The position numbers were made by a program, and so were the translations under genes. A model generated the notes under the pieces. The model searched no databases, was not told the DNA's origin, and saw only the letters and a program-made list of their open reading frames with translations. From an uncultured Clostridia bacterium (GTDB lineage: Bacteria; Bacillota; Clostridia; Christensenellales; DTU072), in assembly GCA_946621465.1 (NCBI GenBank), contig CAMOOO010000003.1, forward strand, positions 55,389 to 119,388: a DNA stretch of 64,000 nt. The letters are read 5' to 3'. How positions within the stretch are numbered: position 1 is the stretch's first letter; each line of letters begins with the position of its first letter. Positions 45,544 to 53,718 of this stretch are shown piece after piece.

Positions 45544-47685
45544 GTGAAAAAATCTCGTATTATCGTTGCCGTTCTCGGCGTCATCGTTTTACTGCTTTGT
45601 TTGGTTTCCTGCGATTTTTCTTCGACGGCAAAAACGTCGGACGAGCAGGGTACCTCCTATTATTTTGAAAATAAAAACGGAGATCTGAATCGTCAAAAAT
45701 GGATCGCTTTCTTCGACGAGAGCTGGATGTACTATGACGGCTCTGCCGGAGCGTATACCGAGTCGAACAACGTTTGCACCCTCCAAAAGGACGGAGCGGT
45801 CTGGGCGTCGGGAACTTTTTTGCAGGGCAAATTCATCCTCAATAAAGACGGAAAGAGCGTCATTTATTATTCCTCCGATTCCCAATTGCCGCAGGTTAAG
45901 AACGCGCTGAGTATTCAGTCCGTTTACGACGAAGCGGTCGACCTCGGGTTCGAGGGGACGCTGGAGGAACTTATCGACATGTTCCACGGCAAAGACGGCG
46001 AAAGCGCATACGAGCTTGCCGTTCGCAAAGGATATCACGGGACTGAGGCGCAGTGGATAGCCTCTCTTGCCGGTAGCGACGGAATCACCCCGATAATCGG
46101 AGAAAACGGCAACTGGATGGTCGGAGAAGTGGACACCGGAGTAAAAGCCGCCGGTACGGGCATCGTCCGTATGGAAAAGACGGCGACGGTTGGACAGGTG
46201 GACACCTATACCTTTTTTATGAGCGACGGACAGGAATATTCCTTCACGATCAGAAACGGTCTGGACGGCGCTGCCGCGGACAAAGGTATCGGCATTGAAA
46301 AGATAGAAAAGACAGCGACAAACGGACAGACGGATACCTATACCATCACCTATACCGACGGAAACACTTTCAGCTATTTCGTTGTAAACGGCAGAGACGG
46401 TATCGACGGACGGGACGGTGTGGACGGCGTTGACGGTATCGACGGACGGGACGCCCCCGCGCTCACTGCGGAAGACTTTTATCAGACGGCAGTAGAGAAG
46501 GGATATCAAGGCACCTATCTGGAATTTTTGGCGGAGTACCTGCCCCAAACAGCTTCCGACGAAAGAGCTAAGGTCAGCGCATCGGCCTTTTCTACCGTCA
46601 GCATTATTTGCGTATACGACTATCTATTCCAGGGGATCACCCTGTCGACGACTTCTTCGGGGTCCGGTTCCATTTATCAAATGAACAAAGAAGCGGGAGA
46701 CGCCTATATCATAACAAACTATCACGTCGTTTATGCCTCGAACAAAGTAAACGACGAAGGGGAAGAAGAATCGGGAATCTGCGACAAAATCCTCGTATAT
46801 CTCTTCGGGAGCGAGATCGTCGGGAACGAGTTTTATACCAACATAGATTACCCGGGAATGTATATGGAAGCGGAGTATATCGGCGGAAGTATGAACTACG
46901 ATATCGCCCTTTTGAAAGTCACCGGCAGCGACGTGCTGAAAAACAGCAACGCAAAGCCCATCACTTTTGCTGACAGTAACGCCGTTTCTATCGGCGATAC
47001 CGTGTATGCGGTAGGCAACGGTGGCGGCGACGGGCTTGCCATGACCAAAGGTATAATCAACCACACTTCGGAAAATTTAACCATGACGGGTGCGGACGGT
47101 TTTACCGAAGTATCCTTACGCGTAATGCGTTACGACGCCGCCGTCAATCCCGGTAACAGCGGTTGTCCTCTGTTCGATACCGACGGAAACGTGATCGGCG
47201 TAGTCAATGCAAAAATGGTGGATGCAAAGTACGACAACGTCGGCTATGCCATTCCCTCTAACCTGGCCAAAAACGTCATAGAAAACATACTTTACTACTA
47301 CGAACAAACGGGCGAAACACCGGTGGAAGTAAAAAAATTATTGTTCGGACTCTCCTACACGAACAGCAAATCGTATGCCGAGTACGACGAAAGCACGGGT
47401 AAAATCATATTCAGAGACAATCTCCACGTCGCTTCCGTCAACGACACTTCTTTGGTATACGGTCAGATAGAAGCGGGCGACGACATTACCAAAGTAACCT
47501 TGATAAGAGACAACGAATCGACGGAGTACGAGCTAACCAGAGCCTATATCCTTGCCGATCTGACCCTTGTCATTCGCGCCGGCGACGTGGTGGAACTCAC
47601 CTATGAACGGGTGGTCGGCGACGAGAGGATAACGGGAGTGGCTACCGTAGAAGTCACCGCGGAAAAACTGGTCGTGGCAAAATAA
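45544..47685 (+). CDS. Lipoprotein protease: collagen-like stalk plus HtrA/trypsin-like domain
   Basis: 713 residues. Signal peptide with lipobox LVSC (Cys about 23). Residues about 150-310 hold modules 'GTEAQWIASLAG', 'TPIIGENGNWMVG' and two 'DTYT....DG' units, then short Gly-X-Y runs ('GRDGIDGRDGVDGVDG'). The C-terminal part is a S1C serine protease: His about 394 (NYHVV), Asp about 453 (NYDIAL) and Ser about 539 (NPGNSGCPL). The triad is complete, so it should be active outside the membrane. No PDZ domain is obvious; a small C-terminal beta domain follows. GTG start with AGGAGG 4 bases upstream. Confidence 0.92.
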   Translation: MKKSRIIVAVLGVIVLLLCLVSCDFSSTAKTSDEQGTSYYFENKNGDLNRQKWIAFFDESWMYYDGSAGAYTESNNVCTLQKDGAVWASGTFLQGKFILNKDGKSVIYYSSDSQLPQVKNALSIQSVYDEAVDLGFEGTLEELIDMFHGKDGESAYELAVRKGYHGTEAQWIASLAGSDGITPIIGENGNWMVGEVDTGVKAAGTGIVRMEKTATVGQVDTYTFFMSDGQEYSFTIRNGLDGAAADKGIGIEKIEKTATNGQTDTYTITYTDGNTFSYFVVNGRDGIDGRDGVDGVDGIDGRDAPALTAEDFYQTAVEKGYQGTYLEFLAEYLPQTASDERAKVSASAFSTVSIICVYDYLFQGITLSTTSSGSGSIYQMNKEAGDAYIITNYHVVYASNKVNDEGEEESGICDKILVYLFGSEIVGNEFYTNIDYPGMYMEAEYIGGSMNYDIALLKVTGSDVLKNSNAKPITFADSNAVSIGDTVYAVGNGGGDGLAMTKGIINHTSENLTMTGADGFTEVSLRVMRYDAAVNPGNSGCPLFDTDGNVIGVVNAKMVDAKYDNVGYAIPSNLAKNVIENILYYYEQTGETPVEVKKLLFGLSYTNSKSYAEYDESTGKIIFRDNLHVASVNDTSLVYGQIEAGDDITKVTLIRDNESTEYELTRAYILADLTLVIRAGDVVELTYERVVGDERITGVATVEVTAEKLVVAK

Positions 47686-47686
47686 G

Positions 47687-47953
47687 ATGGACTGCTTTTT
47701 TCTCTTTGAACGTGCCGAAGGAAAAATACTATTTGAGGCGGAATACAGTTTAAAAAATGCCGTTCACACTCTGCGCGGCGAGATAAAAGACGTGGATAAA
47801 TTATCGGCTGTACTGGGCGCGGAAGAGGATCTTTTGCGCCTTTTGACCGTTCGCTTTTCGGCTAGTAACCTGCTATTTGATTTTTTACGGGAAAACGAAA
47901 TTGCCTTTACCGTGTTGGAAAAAAGTTACGCCGACACCTCTTCGGACGTTTGA
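47687..47953 (+). CDS. Uncharacterised 88-residue protein
   Basis: Starts 1 base after the protease stop. It is a small soluble alpha/beta protein ('CFFLFERAEGKILFEAEYSL', 'RLLTVRFSASNLLFDFLREN') with no cysteine motif or signal peptide and no clear ribosome binding site; coupling to the protease gene is likely. No family recognised. Confidence 0.7.
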   Translation: MDCFFLFERAEGKILFEAEYSLKNAVHTLRGEIKDVDKLSAVLGAEEDLLRLLTVRFSASNLLFDFLRENEIAFTVLEKSYADTSSDV

Positions 47954-47999
47954 TAGGCGTTTTTTCCAGTATTATACTATTCTTAAAAGTTACCTATAA

Positions 48000-48028
48000 T
48001 TGACAAAAGACAGAGAGTGTCGTACAAT
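48000..48028 (+). promoter_or_regulatory. Consensus promoter giving an apparently leaderless mRNA
   Basis: Perfect TTGACA (48000-48005), 17-bp spacer, TACAAT (48023-48028). The ATG at 48035 is exactly 6 bases after the -10 box, where transcription normally starts, and no ribosome binding site is present. Confidence 0.82.
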
Positions 48029-48034
48029 ATCGGT

Positions 48035-49558
48035 ATGAAAAAATTCATACCGATATTCGCGGTTGTTATTCTGACGATTGCTTTCCTTTGCGTGTGGACG
48101 GGCTGTTCAGAAAAGGAGACCTTCGTCTATACTTTGAGCGAGGAAGGAAGGGCGTATACCCTTACTTTGGACGAAAAAGAGATGACTTTTGTCCTTTCTA
48201 CCGAAAAAGAGGGTAAAACGACGGAATACGCCGGAGAATACTTTTATCAAGAAGGCAGTATCGTCCTCTATAACGATACGCTCGGATATCGTTCGGTGGG
48301 CGTGAATGGAGACAACTTTTTCTTTTTGACCAATCCGGAAGGGTTGGAAGAAAAAGTTTTGCCCTGCGAACACGTTTGGGGAGAGGGAACCTACACGCAG
48401 GGGACCTGCCGGAAATACGGGTACACCGTCTTTACTTGTCAAAAATGCGGCGAGACCAAAAAGGAGACGGACGGGACCTACGGCGACCACGATCTGGACG
48501 GGGGCAGGCACTATGAAGGCGCGACCTGCGCCGATTACGGCTACACCGTGTATACTTGCCGGATATGTAAGGAGTACACCGAAAGGGTGGACGATCCGGA
48601 AAGCAGTGATAATCACCGTTATCAACCGACGGAAACCATTCGCGACGACGGATGTGATACCGCTTTGAAGCGTTTATACGTCTGTTCTAAATGCGGAGCG
48701 GAAAAGTATATGCAAGAAGATTCTAAGGCGATCGGCGCGCATAAAGACGAAAACGAAGACGGCGTATGCGACGTATGCGGTCGTTTAAAAAACGGCTTTT
48801 CCACACAACATAAGGACAACGACGAGGACGGAAAGTGCGATATTTGTAAAGTCAAGATGAGCGTGCTTGAAGGCGTCCTTCGTTTCCCAAGCGGGTACGA
48901 AGAGGAAGGAAAGGTCTATTTGGGCTTTTATCCGCAAACGGTTGCGCCGCAGTCGGTAAAAGATATTCGCGCGAACGGACTGTACGACGAAGGGAACGAT
49001 CTATGGTACTATGGGAGCGAAAGTTACGTTCTCAGAAAGACCGGTTCCGGTAGTTACGGCGAGAGAACGTTTTTGGGGAACGGTCAGGCGGTGGAAAACA
49101 ACGTGGAATACGCCTTTTTGTTGCAACCGTTGGCGTTCGTCAGGATAGGGGACCGCTACGTCTGCGACGGTATCATAGACGCGGGAGCGTTTCAACAGGA
49201 TTATGCCGTTATCGGCGGTTATAGCAACGAGTGGGACAGTAGTACGATAAGTAAATATCTGACCGACGTTTTCCTCGTTCGGTCCGGACTGTCGGAAAGA
49301 GCGGAAAGCGCAATGCTGCCGACGGAAGCGGACGTTTCTGACATGACGAAACAAAAGTCGGTGTCCGACTATGCCCTTGCCGGGGGCGTTTTGTATTACG
49401 GCTGGGGAAGCGAACGAAAGGGCGACTGGCTGACGATGACTCCGGCGGAAGGGAACGACTCGGTCAAATGCGTTGTTTACAGTGGGGTGATAGAGGACGT
49501 GCCTGTCACGTATATTCGTGGGATCGTCCCCATCATCAGGTTAAAAGAAGGAGAATAA
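48035..49558 (+). CDS. Lipoprotein with Cys-pair repeats and a DUF6273-like domain
   Basis: 507 residues. Lipobox 'WTGC' (Cys about 24). After a small N-terminal domain come Cys-pair units (CQKCG, CRICK, CSKCG) with the 'G.T....YTC..CG' pattern, then two 'HKDENEDGVCDVCG'-type units that look Ca2+-binding. From about residue 290, 'VYLGFYPQTVA' through the C-terminal 'GIVPIIRLKEGE' resembles DUF6273 as found in the gene at 50935. Secreted and lipid anchored. Function unknown. First of three closely spaced lipoprotein genes. Confidence 0.85.
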   Translation: MKKFIPIFAVVILTIAFLCVWTGCSEKETFVYTLSEEGRAYTLTLDEKEMTFVLSTEKEGKTTEYAGEYFYQEGSIVLYNDTLGYRSVGVNGDNFFFLTNPEGLEEKVLPCEHVWGEGTYTQGTCRKYGYTVFTCQKCGETKKETDGTYGDHDLDGGRHYEGATCADYGYTVYTCRICKEYTERVDDPESSDNHRYQPTETIRDDGCDTALKRLYVCSKCGAEKYMQEDSKAIGAHKDENEDGVCDVCGRLKNGFSTQHKDNDEDGKCDICKVKMSVLEGVLRFPSGYEEEGKVYLGFYPQTVAPQSVKDIRANGLYDEGNDLWYYGSESYVLRKTGSGSYGERTFLGNGQAVENNVEYAFLLQPLAFVRIGDRYVCDGIIDAGAFQQDYAVIGGYSNEWDSSTISKYLTDVFLVRSGLSERAESAMLPTEADVSDMTKQKSVSDYALAGGVLYYGWGSERKGDWLTMTPAEGNDSVKCVVYSGVIEDVPVTYIRGIVPIIRLKEGE

Positions 49559-49561
49559 CAG

Positions 49562-50938
49562 ATGAAGAAGTTCTTTTTGCTGATCATATCCGTTCTGCTT
49601 GGGATAACCTTTTTCGGTTGTTCGGAGAGAGCGGAAGAGGAGACGCCGGCAACTGAAACGCCCGGCGGCGTTACGGTGTCGTTCGATACCGGCTTTGATA
49701 TGATAAACGTGGAGCCTCTCTATCTGGACGGGACGACGGAAACCTATATGCCGGACAATCCCGTCTATTCCGGGTACGTTTTTCTCGGGTGGTATTACGA
49801 CGAAGAAGGAACGAGACCGTTCAGGATAAGCGACGGTTTTACCGAGGATACCACGTTGTATGCCAAATGGGAAAGATTATATTTTTTGGATGACGAAACC
49901 AAACAGAGCGAGAACGTCGTAGAAGAAGACGGATTCGTGTTTTTGAAAAAGGACGGACAGGCGTATCTGACGTCCTATACGGGATTTTATCCCGATATCA
50001 CCATACCGTCGAGTGTGTCTGAAATACCCGTGGTAGGTATTTCCTACGGCGCTTTTTCCGGCACGCTGGTTCGATCCATACGCCTGCCGGTGGGACTGAT
50101 TTCCATCGAGGGCGGTGCTTTTGCCGGGGCGACCAGGCTGGAATCGCTGGAGATCTCCTCCGCTGATACGCTTTTTTGCACGGTGGACGGTATTCTTTTT
50201 AACAAAGCTAAGACGACGCTGATCTGCCTGCCGGCAAAAAAGAATATAACCGAATACGTCCTTCCTTCCGGTATAACCGACGTGTATGCCTGCGCCTTGT
50301 ACGGTTCTCGGGTGCGGCTTTCCTTTGCGGAGAATACCGCGATCGCCGAAATAAAGGAGTATGCTTTTTCCGGTTTCCGTGGGACGCTCGATCTTCCTGC
50401 CACCGTTTGCGACATTCGTAAAAACGCCTTTTCCGGCGCCGATTGTCAAATCAATTTCTCCGAGGGTATCGGGCTGACCGCCTTAGATAACGGGGAGTTC
50501 GACGGCTATATCGGAGAACGGATAACTTTGCCCGTCTCCGTCAAATCAATTTCCGGCGCGGCTTTTTGTAACTGCACGGCGGAAGTGGACCTGTCCAGGA
50601 CGGGTATAACCCGGCTGGGGGACAAGGCCTTTTATAGTTATGCCGGGGCTAAACTGCGTATCCCCGATTCGGTGGTTTCCTTCGGGAGCGGATGTTTTTA
50701 TCTCTGCTCGTCGGAAATAACTTTTGACGAAAGGACGGCGATCCAGACGATCGGAGAAAACTCTTTCGGTAGCTTCCGTGGAAAGGTCGTCTTTCCCGCT
50801 ACCGTAAACAGAATAGAGCGGTATGCATTTTACAACGCAAGAAGCGGCGCGGAAATCATCTTTTCCTGCAAAAAAAATCAAATGGCGATCGATGAGAACG
50901 CCTTCACCTCCTGTAACGCAACGGTGACCTATCAATGA
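49562..50938 (+). CDS. Lipoprotein with Listeria-Bacteroides repeat and BspA LRRs
   Basis: 458 residues. Lipobox 'FFGC' (Cys about 20). Residues about 38-105 form an InlB B-repeat-like module with 'YSGYVFLGWYYDEEG' and 'TLYAKWER'. From about 135 there are BspA-type LRRs ('GAFSGTLVRSIRLPVGLISI', 'KAFYSYAGAKLRIPDSV'). Starts 3 bases after the previous stop; the ribosome binding site AGAAGGAG lies in that gene's end. Likely an adhesin of the same operon. Confidence 0.9.
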   Translation: MKKFFLLIISVLLGITFFGCSERAEEETPATETPGGVTVSFDTGFDMINVEPLYLDGTTETYMPDNPVYSGYVFLGWYYDEEGTRPFRISDGFTEDTTLYAKWERLYFLDDETKQSENVVEEDGFVFLKKDGQAYLTSYTGFYPDITIPSSVSEIPVVGISYGAFSGTLVRSIRLPVGLISIEGGAFAGATRLESLEISSADTLFCTVDGILFNKAKTTLICLPAKKNITEYVLPSGITDVYACALYGSRVRLSFAENTAIAEIKEYAFSGFRGTLDLPATVCDIRKNAFSGADCQINFSEGIGLTALDNGEFDGYIGERITLPVSVKSISGAAFCNCTAEVDLSRTGITRLGDKAFYSYAGAKLRIPDSVVSFGSGCFYLCSSEITFDERTAIQTIGENSFGSFRGKVVFPATVNRIERYAFYNARSGAEIIFSCKKNQMAIDENAFTSCNATVTYQ

Positions 50939-52557
50939 AATGGAAATATCTGATACCCATCCTTCTGCTCCTCTTGCTTTGTTCCTGCGTTGAAAAAGCG
51001 GATAAAAAAAGCAAAGAGAGCTGTAACCACGTCTGGTCGGAAGATTACAGAGAGGTTGCGCCAACGGAAGAAGAGGACGGGGCGCGCGTCTATTCCTGCG
51101 TTTTATGCGGTGAAACCAAAGAAACGGCCATCCCCATGTTGGAAGAGGGCGACGAATATTTCGTTTACAGAGAGGATGCCACTTGCGAAGAAAGAGGGAG
51201 CGTCCTTTATATCAGCGAGGAGTGGGGAGAATATACGGTTGACCTTCCGCCCCTAGGGCATAACTACGGCGATGCGCCGAAGGAATGTACGGCAACCTGT
51301 ACGGAGGACGGCGAAAATATATATGTCTGTTCCTTTTGCAGGGGTGAAAAGAGGGAAACGGTCCGGGCTTTTGGACACAACTACGTTGTTTGCGCCGTGC
51401 ATGAAGGGACCTGTATTGACAAAGGATATACCGAATACCAATGCACCCGTTGCTTGGAGACCTATACGGCCAACGTGACCGATTACGGCCATCGGTTCGT
51501 TTTTAAAGAAGAGATCCCAGGTTCCTGCGAGGAAAAAGGGTATAAACTTTACGTTTGCGAAGAGTGCCGAACGGAGAAAAAGGAGTACACCGATTTTATC
51601 CATATATATAATAAGGATACGGGCATGTGTACCCTGTGTAATGCGGAATGCGAGCATACTTTTTCCGATTACGTCTGCACCGAGTGCCGGTTCAGCATCC
51701 GGGAGGAACTGGAAGAACGCTCGGGCATCTACGTTTACGGCGATATAACCTATTTCGGTTGCTATCCCCAAAGTCACGTATCCGACGAGAGTTTGCTTGA
51801 ATCGCTGGACGAGGTATTTTCCGACAAAAAAACGGAGCACGTTTTCAGGAGTGTCAAATACGTCAGTGCAAACGTAACCGATCAGTCGTCGCGTTCGCTT
51901 CTGGATTTTTCCGACGGGACGCAGATGTCTGCGGCGATCAGCGGAAGGGAAATACATTATTTCAGATACGACCCCATCGCATGGAAGGAGGGGAAGGACG
52001 GCGTTTTGGTAGCGGTCAGCATACTGGACGGCGGCGTTTTTCAGTCGGAAGAAGCCTTTGAAACGACGGTCAATCCTTATTTTATAGACGAAGCGAACGG
52101 AATTTACGCAAATAACTGGGCTGCAAGCAAAATCAGACGGTTTTTGGCGGAAACGTTCTACGAAAAGGCCTTTAACGAAACGCAAAAAGCAATGATAAGC
52201 CTGTCGGAGAACGTCAATTCCGGCGGATACTATTCTACGGACATAGGTCCGTGGTGTCAGCAAGAAGATACATCGGACAGAGTTTTCTTGGCAGGATTTT
52301 TCGATCTGTATGCCGAAGATGCCGTGACCGGCGTCAAAAACGAGGAGATGGAGAAGAAAGCGACCGATTACGCCCTTTGCAGCGGACTGAAAATCAGGGA
52401 CTACGACGGGCATAACGCGCAGTGGTTTTTGCGGTCGGCAGGGCTTTATTCCGCTCAGGTATGCGCCGTTTGCGACGACGGGAGTCTCTCGTCTTCTTCA
52501 CAAGTGGTCGAAAAAATGGGGATTGTACCGGCAATCAGACTGAATTCGGCAGACTAA
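50935..52557 (+). CDS. Lipoprotein with Cys-pair repeats and DUF6273-like domain
   Basis: 540 residues. The signal peptide 'LIPILLLLLLCSC' gives a lipobox CSC (Cys 18 or near). Five to six Cys-pair units (CVLCG, CSFCR, CTRCL, CEECR, CTLCN, CTECR) fill about 25-250. The C-terminal domain starts 'ITYFGCYPQSHVSDESL', then 'SKIRRFLAETFYEKAFNETQ' and ends 'GIVPAIRLNSAD', closely related to the C-terminus of the 48035 gene. Its ATG overlaps the previous stop by 4 bases, so the three lipoproteins are an operon. Role unknown. Confidence 0.88.
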   Translation: MKWKYLIPILLLLLLCSCVEKADKKSKESCNHVWSEDYREVAPTEEEDGARVYSCVLCGETKETAIPMLEEGDEYFVYREDATCEERGSVLYISEEWGEYTVDLPPLGHNYGDAPKECTATCTEDGENIYVCSFCRGEKRETVRAFGHNYVVCAVHEGTCIDKGYTEYQCTRCLETYTANVTDYGHRFVFKEEIPGSCEEKGYKLYVCEECRTEKKEYTDFIHIYNKDTGMCTLCNAECEHTFSDYVCTECRFSIREELEERSGIYVYGDITYFGCYPQSHVSDESLLESLDEVFSDKKTEHVFRSVKYVSANVTDQSSRSLLDFSDGTQMSAAISGREIHYFRYDPIAWKEGKDGVLVAVSILDGGVFQSEEAFETTVNPYFIDEANGIYANNWAASKIRRFLAETFYEKAFNETQKAMISLSENVNSGGYYSTDIGPWCQQEDTSDRVFLAGFFDLYAEDAVTGVKNEEMEKKATDYALCSGLKIRDYDGHNAQWFLRSAGLYSAQVCAVCDDGSLSSSSQVVEKMGIVPAIRLNSAD

Positions 52558-52613
52558 AGAGAGGCTGTTTGAAAAAAAATGAAAAAAAATGGTAATAAAC
52601 CGCATTTTTTTGT

Positions 52614-52642
52614 TTGACAAGACAGCATAGTGTTGTTATAAT
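52614..52642 (+). promoter_or_regulatory. Promoter of rpsL-rpsG
   Basis: Consensus TTGACA (52614-52619), 17-bp spacer and TATAAT (52637-52642): the strongest promoter match in the window, as expected for ribosomal protein genes. Confidence 0.92.
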
Positions 52643-52679
52643 ATTTGAGCTTATGTAGCAAAAATCAGGAGGATTATAA

Positions 52680-53051
52680 ATGCCGACAATTAACCAGCTA
52701 ATCAGGCAGGGTAGAGAAAGACAAGTTAAAAAGAGCCAAGCGCCCTTGATGCAAAAATGTCCGCAAAAGCGCGGAGTATGCTTGTCCGTTACAACAACCA
52801 CCCCCAAAAAGCCTAACTCCGCTGTCAGAAAGATCGCCAGAGTTCGTTTGGTAAACGGAATGGAAGGTATCGTATATATTCCCGGTATCGGTCATACGTT
52901 GCAAGAGCATAGCGTCGTTCTCATCAGAGGCGGAAGAGTAAAGGACCTGCCGGGCGTTCGTTACCATATCATTCGTGGTACTCTCGATACCACCGGAGTA
53001 GCGAAACGTAAACAGGCGCGTTCCAAATACGGCGCAAAGCGTCCTAAATAA
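52680..53051 (+). CDS. rpsL: Ribosomal protein S12
   Basis: 123 residues, standard length. '[13 protein letters not shown]' and '[13 protein letters not shown]' carry the two lysines whose change gives streptomycin resistance; both are the wild-type form. Part of the decoding centre of the 30S subunit. AGGAGG ribosome binding site 7 bases upstream; 40 bases before rpsG. Confidence 0.98.
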   Translation: MPTINQLIRQGRERQVKKSQAPLMQKCPQKRGVCLSVTTTTPKKPNSAVRKIARVRLVNGMEGIVYIPGIGHTLQEHSVVLIRGGRVKDLPGVRYHIIRGTLDTTGVAKRKQARSKYGAKRPK

Positions 53052-53091
53052 TACAAAGACAACCTAAAATTTTCAGGAGGATATAAAAAAT

Positions 53092-53562
53092 ATGCCCAGA
53101 AGAAGCGGAGTACCGAAACGCGACGTTTTGCCGGACGCAATTTATAACTCGAAAGTCGTTACCAAACTGATCAATCAGGTCATGTTGGACGGAGAGAAGG
53201 GCGTTGCGCAAAAAATCGTTTACGGAGCATTCGATTTAATTAAAGAGAAAATGAACCAGAACCCTGACGAGGTGTACATGAAAGCCCTCGAGAACGTCAT
53301 GCCGACGTTGGAAGTCAAGGCGAGAAGAATCGGCGGAAGCAACTATCAGGTACCGCTCGAAATCCGTCCGGAAAGACGTCAGACCCTTGGCATTCGCTGG
53401 ATCGTTATGTTTGCCAGAAAGCGCGGAGAGAAAACTATGATCGAACGTCTCGCGGCGGAGATCATGGACGCCTACAACAACGCAGGCGGAGCCATCAAGA
53501 AGAAGGAAGATACTCACCGTATGGCGGAAGCAAACAAAGCTTATGCTCATTATCGTTTCTAA
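53092..53562 (+). CDS. rpsG: Ribosomal protein S7
   Basis: 156 residues, full-length S7 with '[15 protein letters not shown]' at the start and '[16 protein letters not shown]' in the 16S rRNA binding region. Ribosome binding site AGGAGG. Ends before a hairpin terminator rather than running into fusA. Confidence 0.98.
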   Translation: MPRRSGVPKRDVLPDAIYNSKVVTKLINQVMLDGEKGVAQKIVYGAFDLIKEKMNQNPDEVYMKALENVMPTLEVKARRIGGSNYQVPLEIRPERRQTLGIRWIVMFARKRGEKTMIERLAAEIMDAYNNAGGAIKKKEDTHRMAEANKAYAHYRF

Positions 53563-53583
53563 TTGAACGTTAAATGAATCGGC

Positions 53584-53618
53584 GGCATACGGACCCCTAA
53601 GGTTAGTATGCCTTTTTT
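53584..53618 (+). terminator. Intrinsic terminator or attenuator between rpsG and fusA
   Basis: GGCATAC (53584-53590) pairs with GTATGCC (53606-53612), followed by T6. It may partly end the rpsL-rpsG transcript. No clear promoter was found in the 100 bp before fusA, so read-through probably feeds it. Confidence 0.8.
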
Positions 53619-53718
53619 ATTTAAAAAACAAACCACAACCGAAAGTCCGGAATATCTTTCAATAAAAAAAGGTGTAAAAAAAGAAGCGGATTTTCAATCT
53701 TACCGGGAGGAATAATTT

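Noticed and set aside
51253-52413. 386-codon minus-strand frame opposite the DUF6273 lipoprotein
   Set aside because: Antisense of a gene with signal peptide and operon coupling; no start signals of its own.
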